39,845 bases of DNA from Nitrospinota bacterium (GTDB taxonomy: Bacteria > Nitrospinota > Nitrospinia > Nitrospinales > VA-1), in assembly GCA_027619975.1 (NCBI GenBank), contig JAQCGX010000031.1, forward strand, positions 1 through 39,845. Reading direction: 5' to 3'. Of the stretch, positions 1 through 7,473 are shown in pieces. Made by a program: the position numbers and the translations under genes. The notes below the pieces were generated by a model. It was not told where the DNA came from and searched no databases. It saw only the letters and a program-made list of their open reading frames with translations. Position 1 is the first letter of the stretch, and each line of letters opens with the position of its first letter.

Positions 1-95
1 TGTCCGCACGGGCTGGAAAGCCCGTGCCACTGATTTAAGTAAATTTTGCACACGAGTCTATTTTCTGTGAAAACTAATTTTTAGAGATGCCCTTA
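1..95 (+). repeat. MITE/REP-like dispersed repeat, copy A
   Basis: This is one of three long copies in the window of the same non-coding element. It opens with a perfect hairpin (GCACGGGC at 6-13, GCCCGTGC at 20-27), followed by a variable AT-rich middle and a conserved end, TTTTTAGAGATGCCCTTA. A near-identical copy lies inverted at 13809-13877 and a diverged copy lies at 14289-14404. The last three bases (TTA, 93-95) form the TAA stop codon of the leftward TPR gene, so the element directly abuts that coding region. No transposase is encoded, so any movement would need a trans-acting enzyme. The left boundary is cut by the window edge. Confidence 0.75.
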
Positions 96-794
96 TAAAA
101 AATCCCTGATGAATCCATTCAGAATAGGGATCATATCCATAATATCCTTTTTATGCAACACCTCTGCCAACGCACCCGCCTCTCGCAAAAGAGATTCCAC
201 CTCGCTACCTCTTCCGGTAAATAAATAAAGTGGAATCATGGAAAACAAGGGTTGCATAATTTTCAGGGGATCATTTTGCTCCCGGCCTAAATGGACGCGA
301 TTCTGCAAAGTCTGAACTCCCCGCTCAAGAGCTTCGAACAGGGAAGCGTAGGCTTCATCATTCGGTTGTTCATCAGGCTTCGGTTGATGGGTCTTCTGCA
401 ACTCAAGCGTTTTTTGAAAATAGGAGAGACCTGCCTGCCATTCACATTTGCGCCAATGAGAAACTCCCAGAAGGGTCAGAACAGCTGTTTGACCGATAAC
501 ATCCTCGGTCAGCTGTTGAATTTTTAACGCCTCATGAAAATGGGTCATGGCTTTTTTCAACTGCGCCATTTCCCAGTAAACACATCCGAGATTAGCCAAA
601 GCCACCGCCTGGTCTCTTTCATTTCCGGTCTTTTCAACGAGGGTCAGGGCTTTAGATAGAAAAGAAGCCGCTTGGGTCAATTGGCGATTTTTCTGACAAA
701 CCAACCCCAACTGCCTTAAAGCAGACAACTCTCCTTTGATGTCTTTATTCTCTCTGGCGGATTTTAACTGGTCTTCCAGTATGGCAATATTCAC
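93..794 (-). CDS. Tetratricopeptide repeat protein
   Basis: A 233-residue protein built mainly of TPR-type helical hairpins. At least three repeats are visible between about residues 20 and 135 (ALRQLGLVCQKNRQLTQA, ALANLGCVYWEMAQLKKA, VLTLLGVSHWRKCEWQAG), spaced about 40 residues apart, with a less regular helical C-terminal third. TPR arrays mediate protein-protein contacts; no catalytic domain, signal peptide or membrane segment is seen, so it is probably cytoplasmic. The start is a GTG at 794, supported by AAGGA five bases upstream. It diverges from the rhodanese gene at 874. The stop codon coincides with the end of a dispersed repeat, so the C-terminus may have been reshaped by that element. 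The partner is unknown. Confidence 0.75.
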   Translation of the reverse strand: MNIAILEDQLKSARENKDIKGELSALRQLGLVCQKNRQLTQAASFLSKALTLVEKTGNERDQAVALANLGCVYWEMAQLKKAMTHFHEALKIQQLTEDVIGQTAVLTLLGVSHWRKCEWQAGLSYFQKTLELQKTHQPKPDEQPNDEAYASLFEALERGVQTLQNRVHLGREQNDPLKIMQPLFSMIPLYLFTGRGSEVESLLREAGALAEVLHKKDIMDMIPILNGFIRDFL

Positions 795-873
795 ATCGAT
801 CCTTATTCTACTTCTGGTATAAAGTAATGATATCCTGCAGATAAATTTATAGATGATTCATTACGGAGGAGCC

Positions 874-1185
874 ATGCCCCCCTTTCAAGAAATAGACATC
901 CATAAAGTTAAAGAATTGGTGGATCAGCAAAGTGCTAACATCGTGGACATTCGTGATCCGGGGTCTTATTCCAGCGGACACATCCCGTCGGCGGTCCCGG
1001 TGAGCGATGCCAATGTTAAAGAGTTTACCGAAAATACAAATAAAGAAACACCTCTGGTGGTTTGCTGCTATCACGGAATCTCCAGTCAGGGAGCCGCCGC
1101 CTATTTTGCCAATCAAGGGTTTAAAGAAGTCTACAGCATGACCGGCGGATTTGAAGCCTGGCGGGGCATTTACCCGGCTGAATGA
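874..1185 (+). CDS. glpE: Rhodanese-family sulfurtransferase (GlpE-like)
   Basis: A single-domain rhodanese of 103 residues. Family members transfer sulfane sulfur from thiosulfate or persulfide donors to cyanide, thioredoxin or other acceptors through a cysteine persulfide. The sequence shows VDIRDPGSYSSGHIPSA near the N-terminus and the active-site loop VVCCYHGISSQGAA, in which the second cysteine is the catalytic one. The C-terminal GGFEAWRG is typical of the GlpE group. I chose ATG 874 because GGAGG lies four bases upstream; an in-frame ATG at 853 would add seven residues but has no ribosome-binding site. The loop length suits GlpE rather than a Cdc25-type phosphatase. It converges with the phosphorylase gene, with only 22 bases between them. 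Confidence 0.85.
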   Translation: MPPFQEIDIHKVKELVDQQSANIVDIRDPGSYSSGHIPSAVPVSDANVKEFTENTNKETPLVVCCYHGISSQGAAAYFANQGFKEVYSMTGGFEAWRGIYPAE

Positions 1186-1207
1186 GGATGTCGTTTTTCT
1201 TCCGGCA

Positions 1208-2080
1208 TCAGGGAGAAACCCATGCGTGCCAATCGTCACCGATCATTCCCTTGTCCTTGTAACGCTTGAGAGCGTACTGGCAATCGCAGGCCCGGTCCAT
1301 TTCCTTTAAGGCCTGTAAGGCATCGCCAATCAAATCCGGGAAGCGGCTGATAGATTCCTCCACTGACACGCGTTCCGCTTCCGTTTGCATGCCCTCGAAA
1401 AGCTGCCCTTTTTCAAATTGTCTCGGCGTCACACCTTCCGCATAATTGGTCAGGTAACAAATAGATGCATAACACATCTCCAACTCGCGGGCGAGAAACG
1501 TTTCCGGTATCAAGGTCATGCCCACAAGATCGGCCTCCAAAATCCGTAACTTTCGAATCTCCGCAGGGGTCTCCAAACGCGGCCCTTCAGTGCACGCATA
1601 AATTGCGGCATCATGATGCGCCACGCCACTGTGGTGCACGGAATCGTGCAGGACATGGCGTATCTCCGGACAAAACGGTTGGCTCTGGCGAATGAATCCG
1701 ATGCCTGTATTTTTAAAAAAGGTGGTTTCGCGGTTTCGGGTTTCATCGATCAGATCGTGCGGCACCACAAACTCGCCCGGTTTGAAAGCGGTGTTGATGA
1801 TGCCGGGACCGGACCACGAAATGATGCGCTCGACGCCGCATTCTTTAAGCGCGTAAATGTTAGCGCGGTAATTGACGAAGGGCGCGGTGAGGGAATAGTC
1901 TTTTTCCCCGTGGCGGGACAAAAACAGAAATTCTATTTCATCAAATGCGAATCGATGCAAGGGAGCGCTGTCGCCGAACGGCGTTTTGAGAGTCACGCAT
2001 TCCTTTTCATCGCCCAGGGATTGATCCGCGAGCAATCGATACGCGCCACTCCCGCCTATGACCGCCAATGAAACTTTCAT
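1208..2080 (-). CDS. mtnP: Purine nucleoside phosphorylase of the MTAP/MTIP family
   Basis: A 290-residue family-2 purine nucleoside phosphorylase. Such enzymes cleave 5'-methylthioadenosine or methylthioinosine with phosphate, giving the base and methylthioribose-1-phosphate, in methionine salvage and polyamine by-product recycling. Visible motifs are the N-terminal phosphate loop VIGGSGAY (7-14), SRHGEK (55-60), the FVNYRANIYALKE block, CTEGPRLETPAEIR (163-176) and GADLVGMT-like EADLVGMT (182-189). The base-reading loop is LTNYAEG with Asn212; human MTAP has Asp there and 6-oxopurine phosphorylases have Asn, so a methylthioinosine or inosine-type substrate is possible. ATG 2080 has AAGAG six bases upstream. 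It is probably co-transcribed with the carbonic anhydrase-like gene 22 bases upstream. Confidence 0.85.
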   Translation of the reverse strand: MKVSLAVIGGSGAYRLLADQSLGDEKECVTLKTPFGDSAPLHRFAFDEIEFLFLSRHGEKDYSLTAPFVNYRANIYALKECGVERIISWSGPGIINTAFKPGEFVVPHDLIDETRNRETTFFKNTGIGFIRQSQPFCPEIRHVLHDSVHHSGVAHHDAAIYACTEGPRLETPAEIRKLRILEADLVGMTLIPETFLARELEMCYASICYLTNYAEGVTPRQFEKGQLFEGMQTEAERVSVEESISRFPDLIGDALQALKEMDRACDCQYALKRYKDKGMIGDDWHAWVSP

Positions 2081-2102
2081 AGTTAACTCTTAATGCGTTT
2101 GT

Positions 2103-2609
2103 TTAGTCTAAATAATTTTCGATGTCGCCGACGTAATTTGCCGCCGACTCGCGGATGCCGCGAATTTCCTCTTCAGTCAACTCGCGTTTCACTCTGGCGG
2201 GAGAACCCAAGACAAGACTGCGGGGCGGAATTTTGGTTCCCGGAGTCACCAGGGAACCGGCGCCGACGATCGACTGCTCGCCGATGTCCGCGCCATCCAT
2301 GACGATGGCTCCCATGCCGATCAGACATTGCGAGCCGATGGTGCAGGCGTGCAGGACCACATTATGGCCGACGGTCACTTCATCGCCGATGAGGAGCGGC
2401 AAGGTTCTGCGGGCGACGTGCAGAACACAGCCATCCTGAATATTGGTGTATTTGCCGATGCGGATGTGGTTGACGTCGCCACGAATCACGGCGTTGAACC
2501 AGACACTGCTCTCTTCGCCAATGATCACATCGCCGATAATTTGAGCGCTTTCCATCACCAACGCGGATGCGTCGATTTGCGGTTTTTTTTCTTTAAAAGG
2601 ATGAATCAT
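2103..2609 (-). CDS. Gamma-carbonic anhydrase-like hexapeptide-repeat protein
   Basis: A 168-residue left-handed beta-helix protein of the YrdA/PaaY/gamma-carbonic anhydrase group, normally a trimer with metal sites at subunit interfaces. Counting from the ATG, the three zinc-ligand histidines are present: His64 (VLHVA), and His82 and His87 (VGHNVVLH). The supporting Arg, Asp and Gln of RGDVN and NIQDG are also present, so metal binding and possible CO2 hydration are supported. The acidic loop of the archaeal Cam enzyme is absent, as in most bacterial relatives, many of which have weak or undetected activity. I start at ATG 2609 because GGTGGAG lies just upstream; a GTG at 2618 is the alternative. 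An intact 8-base T run occurs near its N-terminus (2583-2590). Confidence 0.85.
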   Translation of the reverse strand: MIHPFKEKKPQIDASALVMESAQIIGDVIIGEESSVWFNAVIRGDVNHIRIGKYTNIQDGCVLHVARRTLPLLIGDEVTVGHNVVLHACTIGSQCLIGMGAIVMDGADIGEQSIVGAGSLVTPGTKIPPRSLVLGSPARVKRELTEEEIRGIRESAANYVGDIENYLD

Positions 2610-2671
2610 TATCTCCACCGTGAATGAATTTTATTTGTGACAGCTTCAAGCTATTTGAGCTTCTTGTATTT

Positions 2672-3424
2672 TCACTTCTCATGCAACATTTCCCTGCGAT
2701 GCGTTGCGCTTATGATACGGCCACTGGTTTCCGCCAATGCCCTGCGATCAGTGTCTCCGATAATTTTTTCATGAATGAAGACGGTAACATCCAGCCGCGG
2801 ATTTTTCAACAACGCTAATATATGGGCAAGGAAATGCATTTCATGCCAGCAGGCAATCGAGGGTGGCGGTCGGTCATGATAAATGATGGTTACCGGAACC
2901 ACCGGGCTTTTGGACAGAACCGCCGCCTCAAAAGGGGAGGATATAAAGTCCAGGACCTGCCGACCGTCGGTCGCCCTGCCTTCGGGAAACAGGATCACCG
3001 AACAGCCATCCGCCAACCGTTCACGCATCTGGGCTACGATTTCTTTCACTTGCTGGCGCTTGCTTCGCTCCGCCAATATTGTTTTGCCTATTCGGGCCAT
3101 CCAGCGAAACAGGGGCCATTCGGCGATTTCCGCTTTGGAAACAAAAAATCCCGGAAAGCAACTTCCCAACACAAAAATATCTGGCGCCCCTATATGGTTG
3201 GCCACGATGAGGGAGCCAGGCAAAACTTTTATCTCGCCGACCCTCTGCACCCGGATATTAAAAATAAAACAGGAACAACGCGCCCAGTGCCTGGTAAAAA
3301 CAGCGATGAGCTGGTGACGGCGCTTTTCCGATAAATAACAGGCCAACCCCATACCTATCATTGCAAACACCGGATAAATGACAAAAATAGCCATCGTTCT
3401 GATAATTGCAAGCAGAGCACCCAT
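2672..3424 (-). CDS. plsC: 1-acyl-sn-glycerol-3-phosphate acyltransferase (PlsC family)
   Basis: A 250-residue membrane-bound acyltransferase of the PlsC/LPLAT family. These enzymes acylate lysophosphatidic acid, giving phosphatidic acid, or a related lysolipid, at the inner membrane. The N-terminal 30 residues form a hydrophobic helix. The catalytic NHxxxxD motif is at 76-82 (NHIGAPD) and the glycerol-phosphate binding motif FPEGRATDG at about 146-154. A supporting motif (KTILAERSKRQQ) lies between them. ATG 3424 has AAGG nine bases upstream; the in-frame TTG at 3430 is less likely. The gap to the upstream SGNH hydrolase gene is 11 bases, so the two are probably co-transcribed and may both act on lipids. 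Ornithine-lipid OlsA-type activity cannot be excluded. Confidence 0.85.
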   Translation of the reverse strand: MGALLAIIRTMAIFVIYPVFAMIGMGLACYLSEKRRHQLIAVFTRHWARCSCFIFNIRVQRVGEIKVLPGSLIVANHIGAPDIFVLGSCFPGFFVSKAEIAEWPLFRWMARIGKTILAERSKRQQVKEIVAQMRERLADGCSVILFPEGRATDGRQVLDFISSPFEAAVLSKSPVVPVTIIYHDRPPPSIACWHEMHFLAHILALLKNPRLDVTVFIHEKIIGDTDRRALAETSGRIISATHRREMLHEK

Positions 3425-3435
3425 TGCCAATAACC

Positions 3436-4230
3436 TTAAAAAGTCCCTGAAATTTTTTCCCGGATCGGTACCATATCACAAAAAGCCAGCCGACCCAGAT
3501 TGGCAAATAAAGCCTTCCATACTGACAGCCGACTCACCGTTGCCCTTTGCTCCACCGGCAGGACCCTGCACATGGCAGTCATCACTTCCGACCACGCCTT
3601 GTGACTGTGGAACACACTGTAATGAATTTTATCCACCCCACAATAATCTTTAACGCTGGGCAAAAGATGGATGCGCCCGCCTGCCGCTTCCTGCAAAAAT
3701 TTATTGATCTCCCGGACGGCATCTGCTGCACCGAAATAGGCGACGGGGCTGTGCGGATAAAACACCCTCCGAAGCATACGAAACTGCCGTTCCGACACAT
3801 CCTTTTCAAGGACCATAGGGATCGGGTTAACAAATACATCAGCTCCCATCGCGTCTAATTCCTGAATTATAGAACGCAGGCAGGCAATGATTTTATCAGC
3901 CGGGACATTATACATAATGTCGTTGCCGATATCGGTGATCAAAGCAAGGGTCTTGCTGATGTTTGGCTGGCGTTTCCTGGCGGCATCTAAAATACCGCTG
4001 GCTACGATCGGAGAATACGAAACATTAAACACGCCACCCTGGGCAAAATATCCCCGGCCGGGGCCCATCGCATGTAAAACCTCAACAGGATGAGGATGCA
4101 GGCAATCAATGAGACAGTTCACCAAAGCGGAATAACCCCGCGCCAGATTGCTCGCCCCCAGCAAAACGAAAAGCACGGGAGATTTGGAAGGATTGGCAGA
4201 ATTTCTCGGAAGAGGGATTTCGGTTTGCAA
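3436..4230 (-). CDS. SGNH/GDSL-like hydrolase
   Basis: A 264-residue protein that I place in the SGNH hydrolase superfamily from its four blocks. Block I is LLGASNLARG, with the nucleophile candidate Ser27 in a GASN variant of GDSL. A glycine-rich block II is GPGRGYF (56-62). Block III is IGNDIMY, with the oxyanion Asn103. Block V is DKIH, with catalytic Asp200 and His203. Family members are esterases, lipases, acyl-hydrolases or carbohydrate deacetylases. No signal peptide is visible, so a cytoplasmic location is likely. It sits between an aspartic protease and PlsC on the same strand, which suggests an envelope-lipid role, but the substrate is unknown. Confidence 0.65.
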   Translation of the reverse strand: MQTEIPLPRNSANPSKSPVLFVLLGASNLARGYSALVNCLIDCLHPHPVEVLHAMGPGRGYFAQGGVFNVSYSPIVASGILDAARKRQPNISKTLALITDIGNDIMYNVPADKIIACLRSIIQELDAMGADVFVNPIPMVLEKDVSERQFRMLRRVFYPHSPVAYFGAADAVREINKFLQEAAGGRIHLLPSVKDYCGVDKIHYSVFHSHKAWSEVMTAMCRVLPVEQRATVSRLSVWKALFANLGRLAFCDMVPIREKISGTF

Positions 4231-4238
4231 GGGAAGTA

Positions 4239-5120
4239 TTAAGGGTAGGACCTGAGGCGCATGGGAACCCCTGCCCTGGATGCGGCCATTTCCAGCTTGC
4301 CGTGGAGGTCTTCATAAAAAGCGACCATTTTTTCAATGCTGGAGGCCATGGGATGCCCTGCCTGTTCCATAGTTTGCGCCTCGGATTTAAAGCCGCTGAT
4401 TTTCTGAGCATAGCCTGAAAACCGACTCTTCCACCAGAGAGCTGACTTTCCGTCCCACTCCAGATCGCCAGGATTGCCCAGCGGCCTTAGAATCATTTGT
4501 GAACGCGCCTTATCCATTTCCACCCGGAAATCGCCAAGAAAACTCATCCCCAAAAGACCATCCAACTCGCCCAGCTGGTCACTGATGCTGGCTTCCACCA
4601 GATCGGCATTAGCTCCTCCAACTTGCAGATTATCGACTGCCAGCATGGGCATCCACACCACGCCTCCTGCGGTCGTAAATGGGATTTGCGGGGAATCGGA
4701 GCCGAACCGAACCCCCATGCGCCTGGCCACTTTATCAGAAATTGTCAGCAGGGATGCTCCTGTATCGACCATCAACAGGGCCTTCACACGGTTGTTTAAA
4801 ACCACTTCCACTAAAAAATTACCCCCACCGCTTGGAATCAACGGAATCACATACTCTCCTGCACCCGCCTTTTCTGGAGAATAGGACGAGGGTGTTGGCC
4901 TCTCCAGCAAAGGAAATGAGGAAGGAGGACGCGCCGCTCTGTATTTTTTGAATCGCTTTTCACCCTGGCGGAATTTTTCCGGGATTTTATACAGGTCATC
5001 CGTGAAATGAATGGTGCCCTTTTCATCTGCCCAGGAGTACATTCCGGCTTGTACCGGTGAAGAATAAAATGCGGCAACAAAAATGAACGCCGCAGCGACA
5101 CATCCCCGGTATAAAAACAT
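4239..5120 (-). CDS. Periplasmic retropepsin-like aspartic protease with DUF4124 domain
   Basis: A 293-residue exported protein. Residues 1-25 form a signal peptide ending in PVQA. A DUF4124-type domain follows (YSWADEKGTIHFTDD, 28-42), then a proline-rich linker to about residue 85. A retropepsin-like domain covers about 90-215, with the active-site DTGAS at 119-123 and a C-terminal family motif LDGLLGMSFL. Clan AA single-domain proteases act as dimers. The C-terminal 70 residues are predicted helical. I start at ATG 5120, which overlaps the ftsK stop region and has GAGG six bases upstream; the open frame continues further upstream inside ftsK but this is not coding. Translational coupling to ftsK is likely. 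The substrate is unknown. Confidence 0.8.
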   Translation of the reverse strand: MFLYRGCVAAAFIFVAAFYSSPVQAGMYSWADEKGTIHFTDDLYKIPEKFRQGEKRFKKYRAARPPSSFPLLERPTPSSYSPEKAGAGEYVIPLIPSGGGNFLVEVVLNNRVKALLMVDTGASLLTISDKVARRMGVRFGSDSPQIPFTTAGGVVWMPMLAVDNLQVGGANADLVEASISDQLGELDGLLGMSFLGDFRVEMDKARSQMILRPLGNPGDLEWDGKSALWWKSRFSGYAQKISGFKSEAQTMEQAGHPMASSIEKMVAFYEDLHGKLEMAASRAGVPMRLRSYP

Positions 5121-5121
5121 T

Positions 5122-7473
5122 TTATTCCTCAAACATGATCGGTTTGACATAAACTTCACGCGGTCGGACGCCATCAGACGGACCCACCACGCCCTCTCGT
5201 TCCATACATTCAACAATACGCGCCGCCCGGTTATAGCCAATACGCATTCTTCTTTGGATATAGGAGATCGACGCCTGCTTTTCTTTCGCGACCAGCGCCA
5301 CGGCTTCATCATATTTTTCATCAAACTCTTCCGCATCATCCGCCTCGGCATCACCTTCTTCGATGGCAATGGCATCAAAAATATCTTCTTCGGAATCTTT
5401 ATAGTCGGGCGCTCGCTGCTTCTTGGTAAAATTCACGATGCGGTTGATTTCCTCATCGCTGACCATGCACCCGTGAATTCTCTTCAAACTGGAGGTTCCC
5501 GGCGGCAGAAACAACATGTCGCCTTTTCCCAGAAGCTTATCCGCCCCCATGCAATCGAGGATGGTGCGCGAATCCACTCTGGAGATGACCTTGTAAGCGA
5601 TACGGGCCGGGAAATTGGCTTTGATGATACCCGTCAGAACATCCACCGAAGGCCGCTGGGTGGCGACGATCAAATGAATCCCCGCTGCACGCGCCATCTG
5701 TGCCAAGCGAGTCAGGCATTCCTCCACGCCTCTACCGGCGACCATCATCAGATCCGCCAACTCATCGATGAACACGACGATATAGGGCAGTCTGGCGGGA
5801 GCCTCAGGAATTTCCTTATCATCCTCTTCATCGTAGTCCCCTGCCGCTTTGGCTTTGCGCCTTTCTTTTTCTGCTTCAAGGATTTTCTCTTCATACTCAA
5901 CTTCAAGCTTGCCAACGAAATTATTGTAGCCGGTGATGTTCCGCACCCCCGCTTCGGACATCAACTTGTAACGGGTTTCCATTTCCGTCACCGCCCATTG
6001 CAGAGCCGCCGCCGCTTTCTTGGGGTTGGTGACAACCGGCGCAATCAAATGCGGGATGCCGTCGTAAATAGAAAGCTCCAGCATTTTAGGGTCGACCATG
6101 ATCATTTTCACTTCATCGGGAGTCGCGTTCAGCAGGATACTGCAAATCATGACGTTCATGCCCACGCTCTTTCCCGACCCTGTTGAACCTGCCATTAACA
6201 GATGGGGAACGGTGGCAAGATCCTGAACCATGGGTTCGCCTATATTGTCTTTGCCAATTGCCATCGTCAATTTAGAGGGTGACTCGGTAAAAACTTCAGA
6301 CGACATGATATCCTTGAAATATACAACCTCTTTTCTCGTGTTGGGGATTTCAATGCCTACCACCGGTTTTCCGGGAACCGGAGCCATGATGCGAAGGCTG
6401 ACAGCCCGCATCGCCAAAGCCAGGTCGTCCGCCAGCGCTAAAATCCGGCTGACTTTGATTCCCGGCGCCGGCTCGTATTCAAACAGGGTGATCACAGGGC
6501 CTGGAAGCACCTGCACCACCCTGCCGTGAACGTTAAAGTCCGCCAGTTTTTCTTCCAGGATGGCGCTGTTGGCAAGAATCTCTTCCCGCAGTCCTTCTTC
6601 ATCTTCCAGCTCCGGAGGATCGTTGAGCAACGATAACGGCGGAATCTGATATTCCCCTTCTTCGGGATCTGCCAGCAACTCTTCGTCATCGACGAAAAAT
6701 TCCGCTGCCTCTTCTTCCACTTTCTTCTGTTTTTTCTTATTATTTTTTTTCATCGGTTGAATGATCATCGGTTGTGACTGATTGACGATGACAGGCTCGC
6801 TGACCAATACCTCATCCCTCTCCTGCTCTTCTTCCATTTCCAGCCTGTCGGCTTCTCTCTGTTCGCGCCAGTTTGCAAAGCTTTCCTTGATTGCCGGACC
6901 CGCCTGCAGTATCCAGCGGCCCACTCCGAGGAAAGCGCTCTGCACATGGTCGATGAAATGATTGGCTGACAATCTTGTCATCCCCAAAAGAGCAAGAAAC
7001 ATAAATGTTGCAAGCGTCAACACCGCGCCGCCCTTGTTCAACCAGTGGATCAAGAAGGCACCCAGAACCGACCCTGCCATGCCGCCGGTTTGAACTTTTT
7101 TGCCAAAGTATGGGTCCGCATCCAGCAAGGCCGCGCTCAGGGCGCACAAACTGATGAGAAACAAAACCCCCGAACAAAGCACCCAGGGCCAATGGTTGAA
7201 TTGTCTGCCGCGAATAAACGCCCAGCCCAGGATGAAAGTCAAAAGGGGAAAGAAGAAAGCGCCGGTGCCAAACATCTGTACCAGAGTATCGGCAATATAA
7301 GCTCCCACCAGACCACCCAGATTGACGACTTTGGCTTTCCCGGTGACTGCGTTATTGAGCGAAGGATCGTTCGGGGAATAAGTGACTAGAGAAAGAAGGG
7401 AAAACAGCGTAAATGCAACGAACAGAATCCCGAAAAAATCCCGTATCAATTCTGAAAAGTTTTTTTCATTCAT
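5122..7473 (-). CDS. ftsK: DNA translocase FtsK
   Basis: A 783-residue FtsK/SpoIIIE translocase that couples septum formation to chromosome dimer resolution. The N-terminal 170 residues hold four to five membrane helices. An acidic and lysine-rich linker runs to about 300 and is short compared with E. coli. The motor then follows: alpha domain 300-400, Walker A GSTGSGKS at 429-436 and Walker B VVFIDELADLMM. The C-terminal gamma winged helix (about 720-783, SISYIQRRMRIGYNRAARIVE) reads KOPS-type polarity sequences. The ATG at 7473 overlaps the nadB stop by eight bases (ATGAATGA), so translation is probably coupled. An 8-base T run at 6743-6750 is intact, which matters for judging the frameshifts elsewhere. 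Confidence 0.96.
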   Translation of the reverse strand: MNEKNFSELIRDFFGILFVAFTLFSLLSLVTYSPNDPSLNNAVTGKAKVVNLGGLVGAYIADTLVQMFGTGAFFFPLLTFILGWAFIRGRQFNHWPWVLCSGVLFLISLCALSAALLDADPYFGKKVQTGGMAGSVLGAFLIHWLNKGGAVLTLATFMFLALLGMTRLSANHFIDHVQSAFLGVGRWILQAGPAIKESFANWREQREADRLEMEEEQERDEVLVSEPVIVNQSQPMIIQPMKKNNKKKQKKVEEEAAEFFVDDEELLADPEEGEYQIPPLSLLNDPPELEDEEGLREEILANSAILEEKLADFNVHGRVVQVLPGPVITLFEYEPAPGIKVSRILALADDLALAMRAVSLRIMAPVPGKPVVGIEIPNTRKEVVYFKDIMSSEVFTESPSKLTMAIGKDNIGEPMVQDLATVPHLLMAGSTGSGKSVGMNVMICSILLNATPDEVKMIMVDPKMLELSIYDGIPHLIAPVVTNPKKAAAALQWAVTEMETRYKLMSEAGVRNITGYNNFVGKLEVEYEEKILEAEKERRKAKAAGDYDEEDDKEIPEAPARLPYIVVFIDELADLMMVAGRGVEECLTRLAQMARAAGIHLIVATQRPSVDVLTGIIKANFPARIAYKVISRVDSRTILDCMGADKLLGKGDMLFLPPGTSSLKRIHGCMVSDEEINRIVNFTKKQRAPDYKDSEEDIFDAIAIEEGDAEADDAEEFDEKYDEAVALVAKEKQASISYIQRRMRIGYNRAARIVECMEREGVVGPSDGVRPREVYVKPIMFEE

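Noticed and set aside
5123-5378. An 86-codon upstream extension of the aspartic protease gene
   Set aside because: It lies wholly inside the 3' end of ftsK in another frame, is rich in Arg, Lys and Met, and precedes a good signal peptide that has its own ATG and ribosome-binding site at 5120.
5083-6186. A long open frame antisense to ftsK (367 codons)
   Set aside because: Its composition (runs of His, Arg and Phe) is what the complement of the conserved ftsK motor gives; it has no independent signal.
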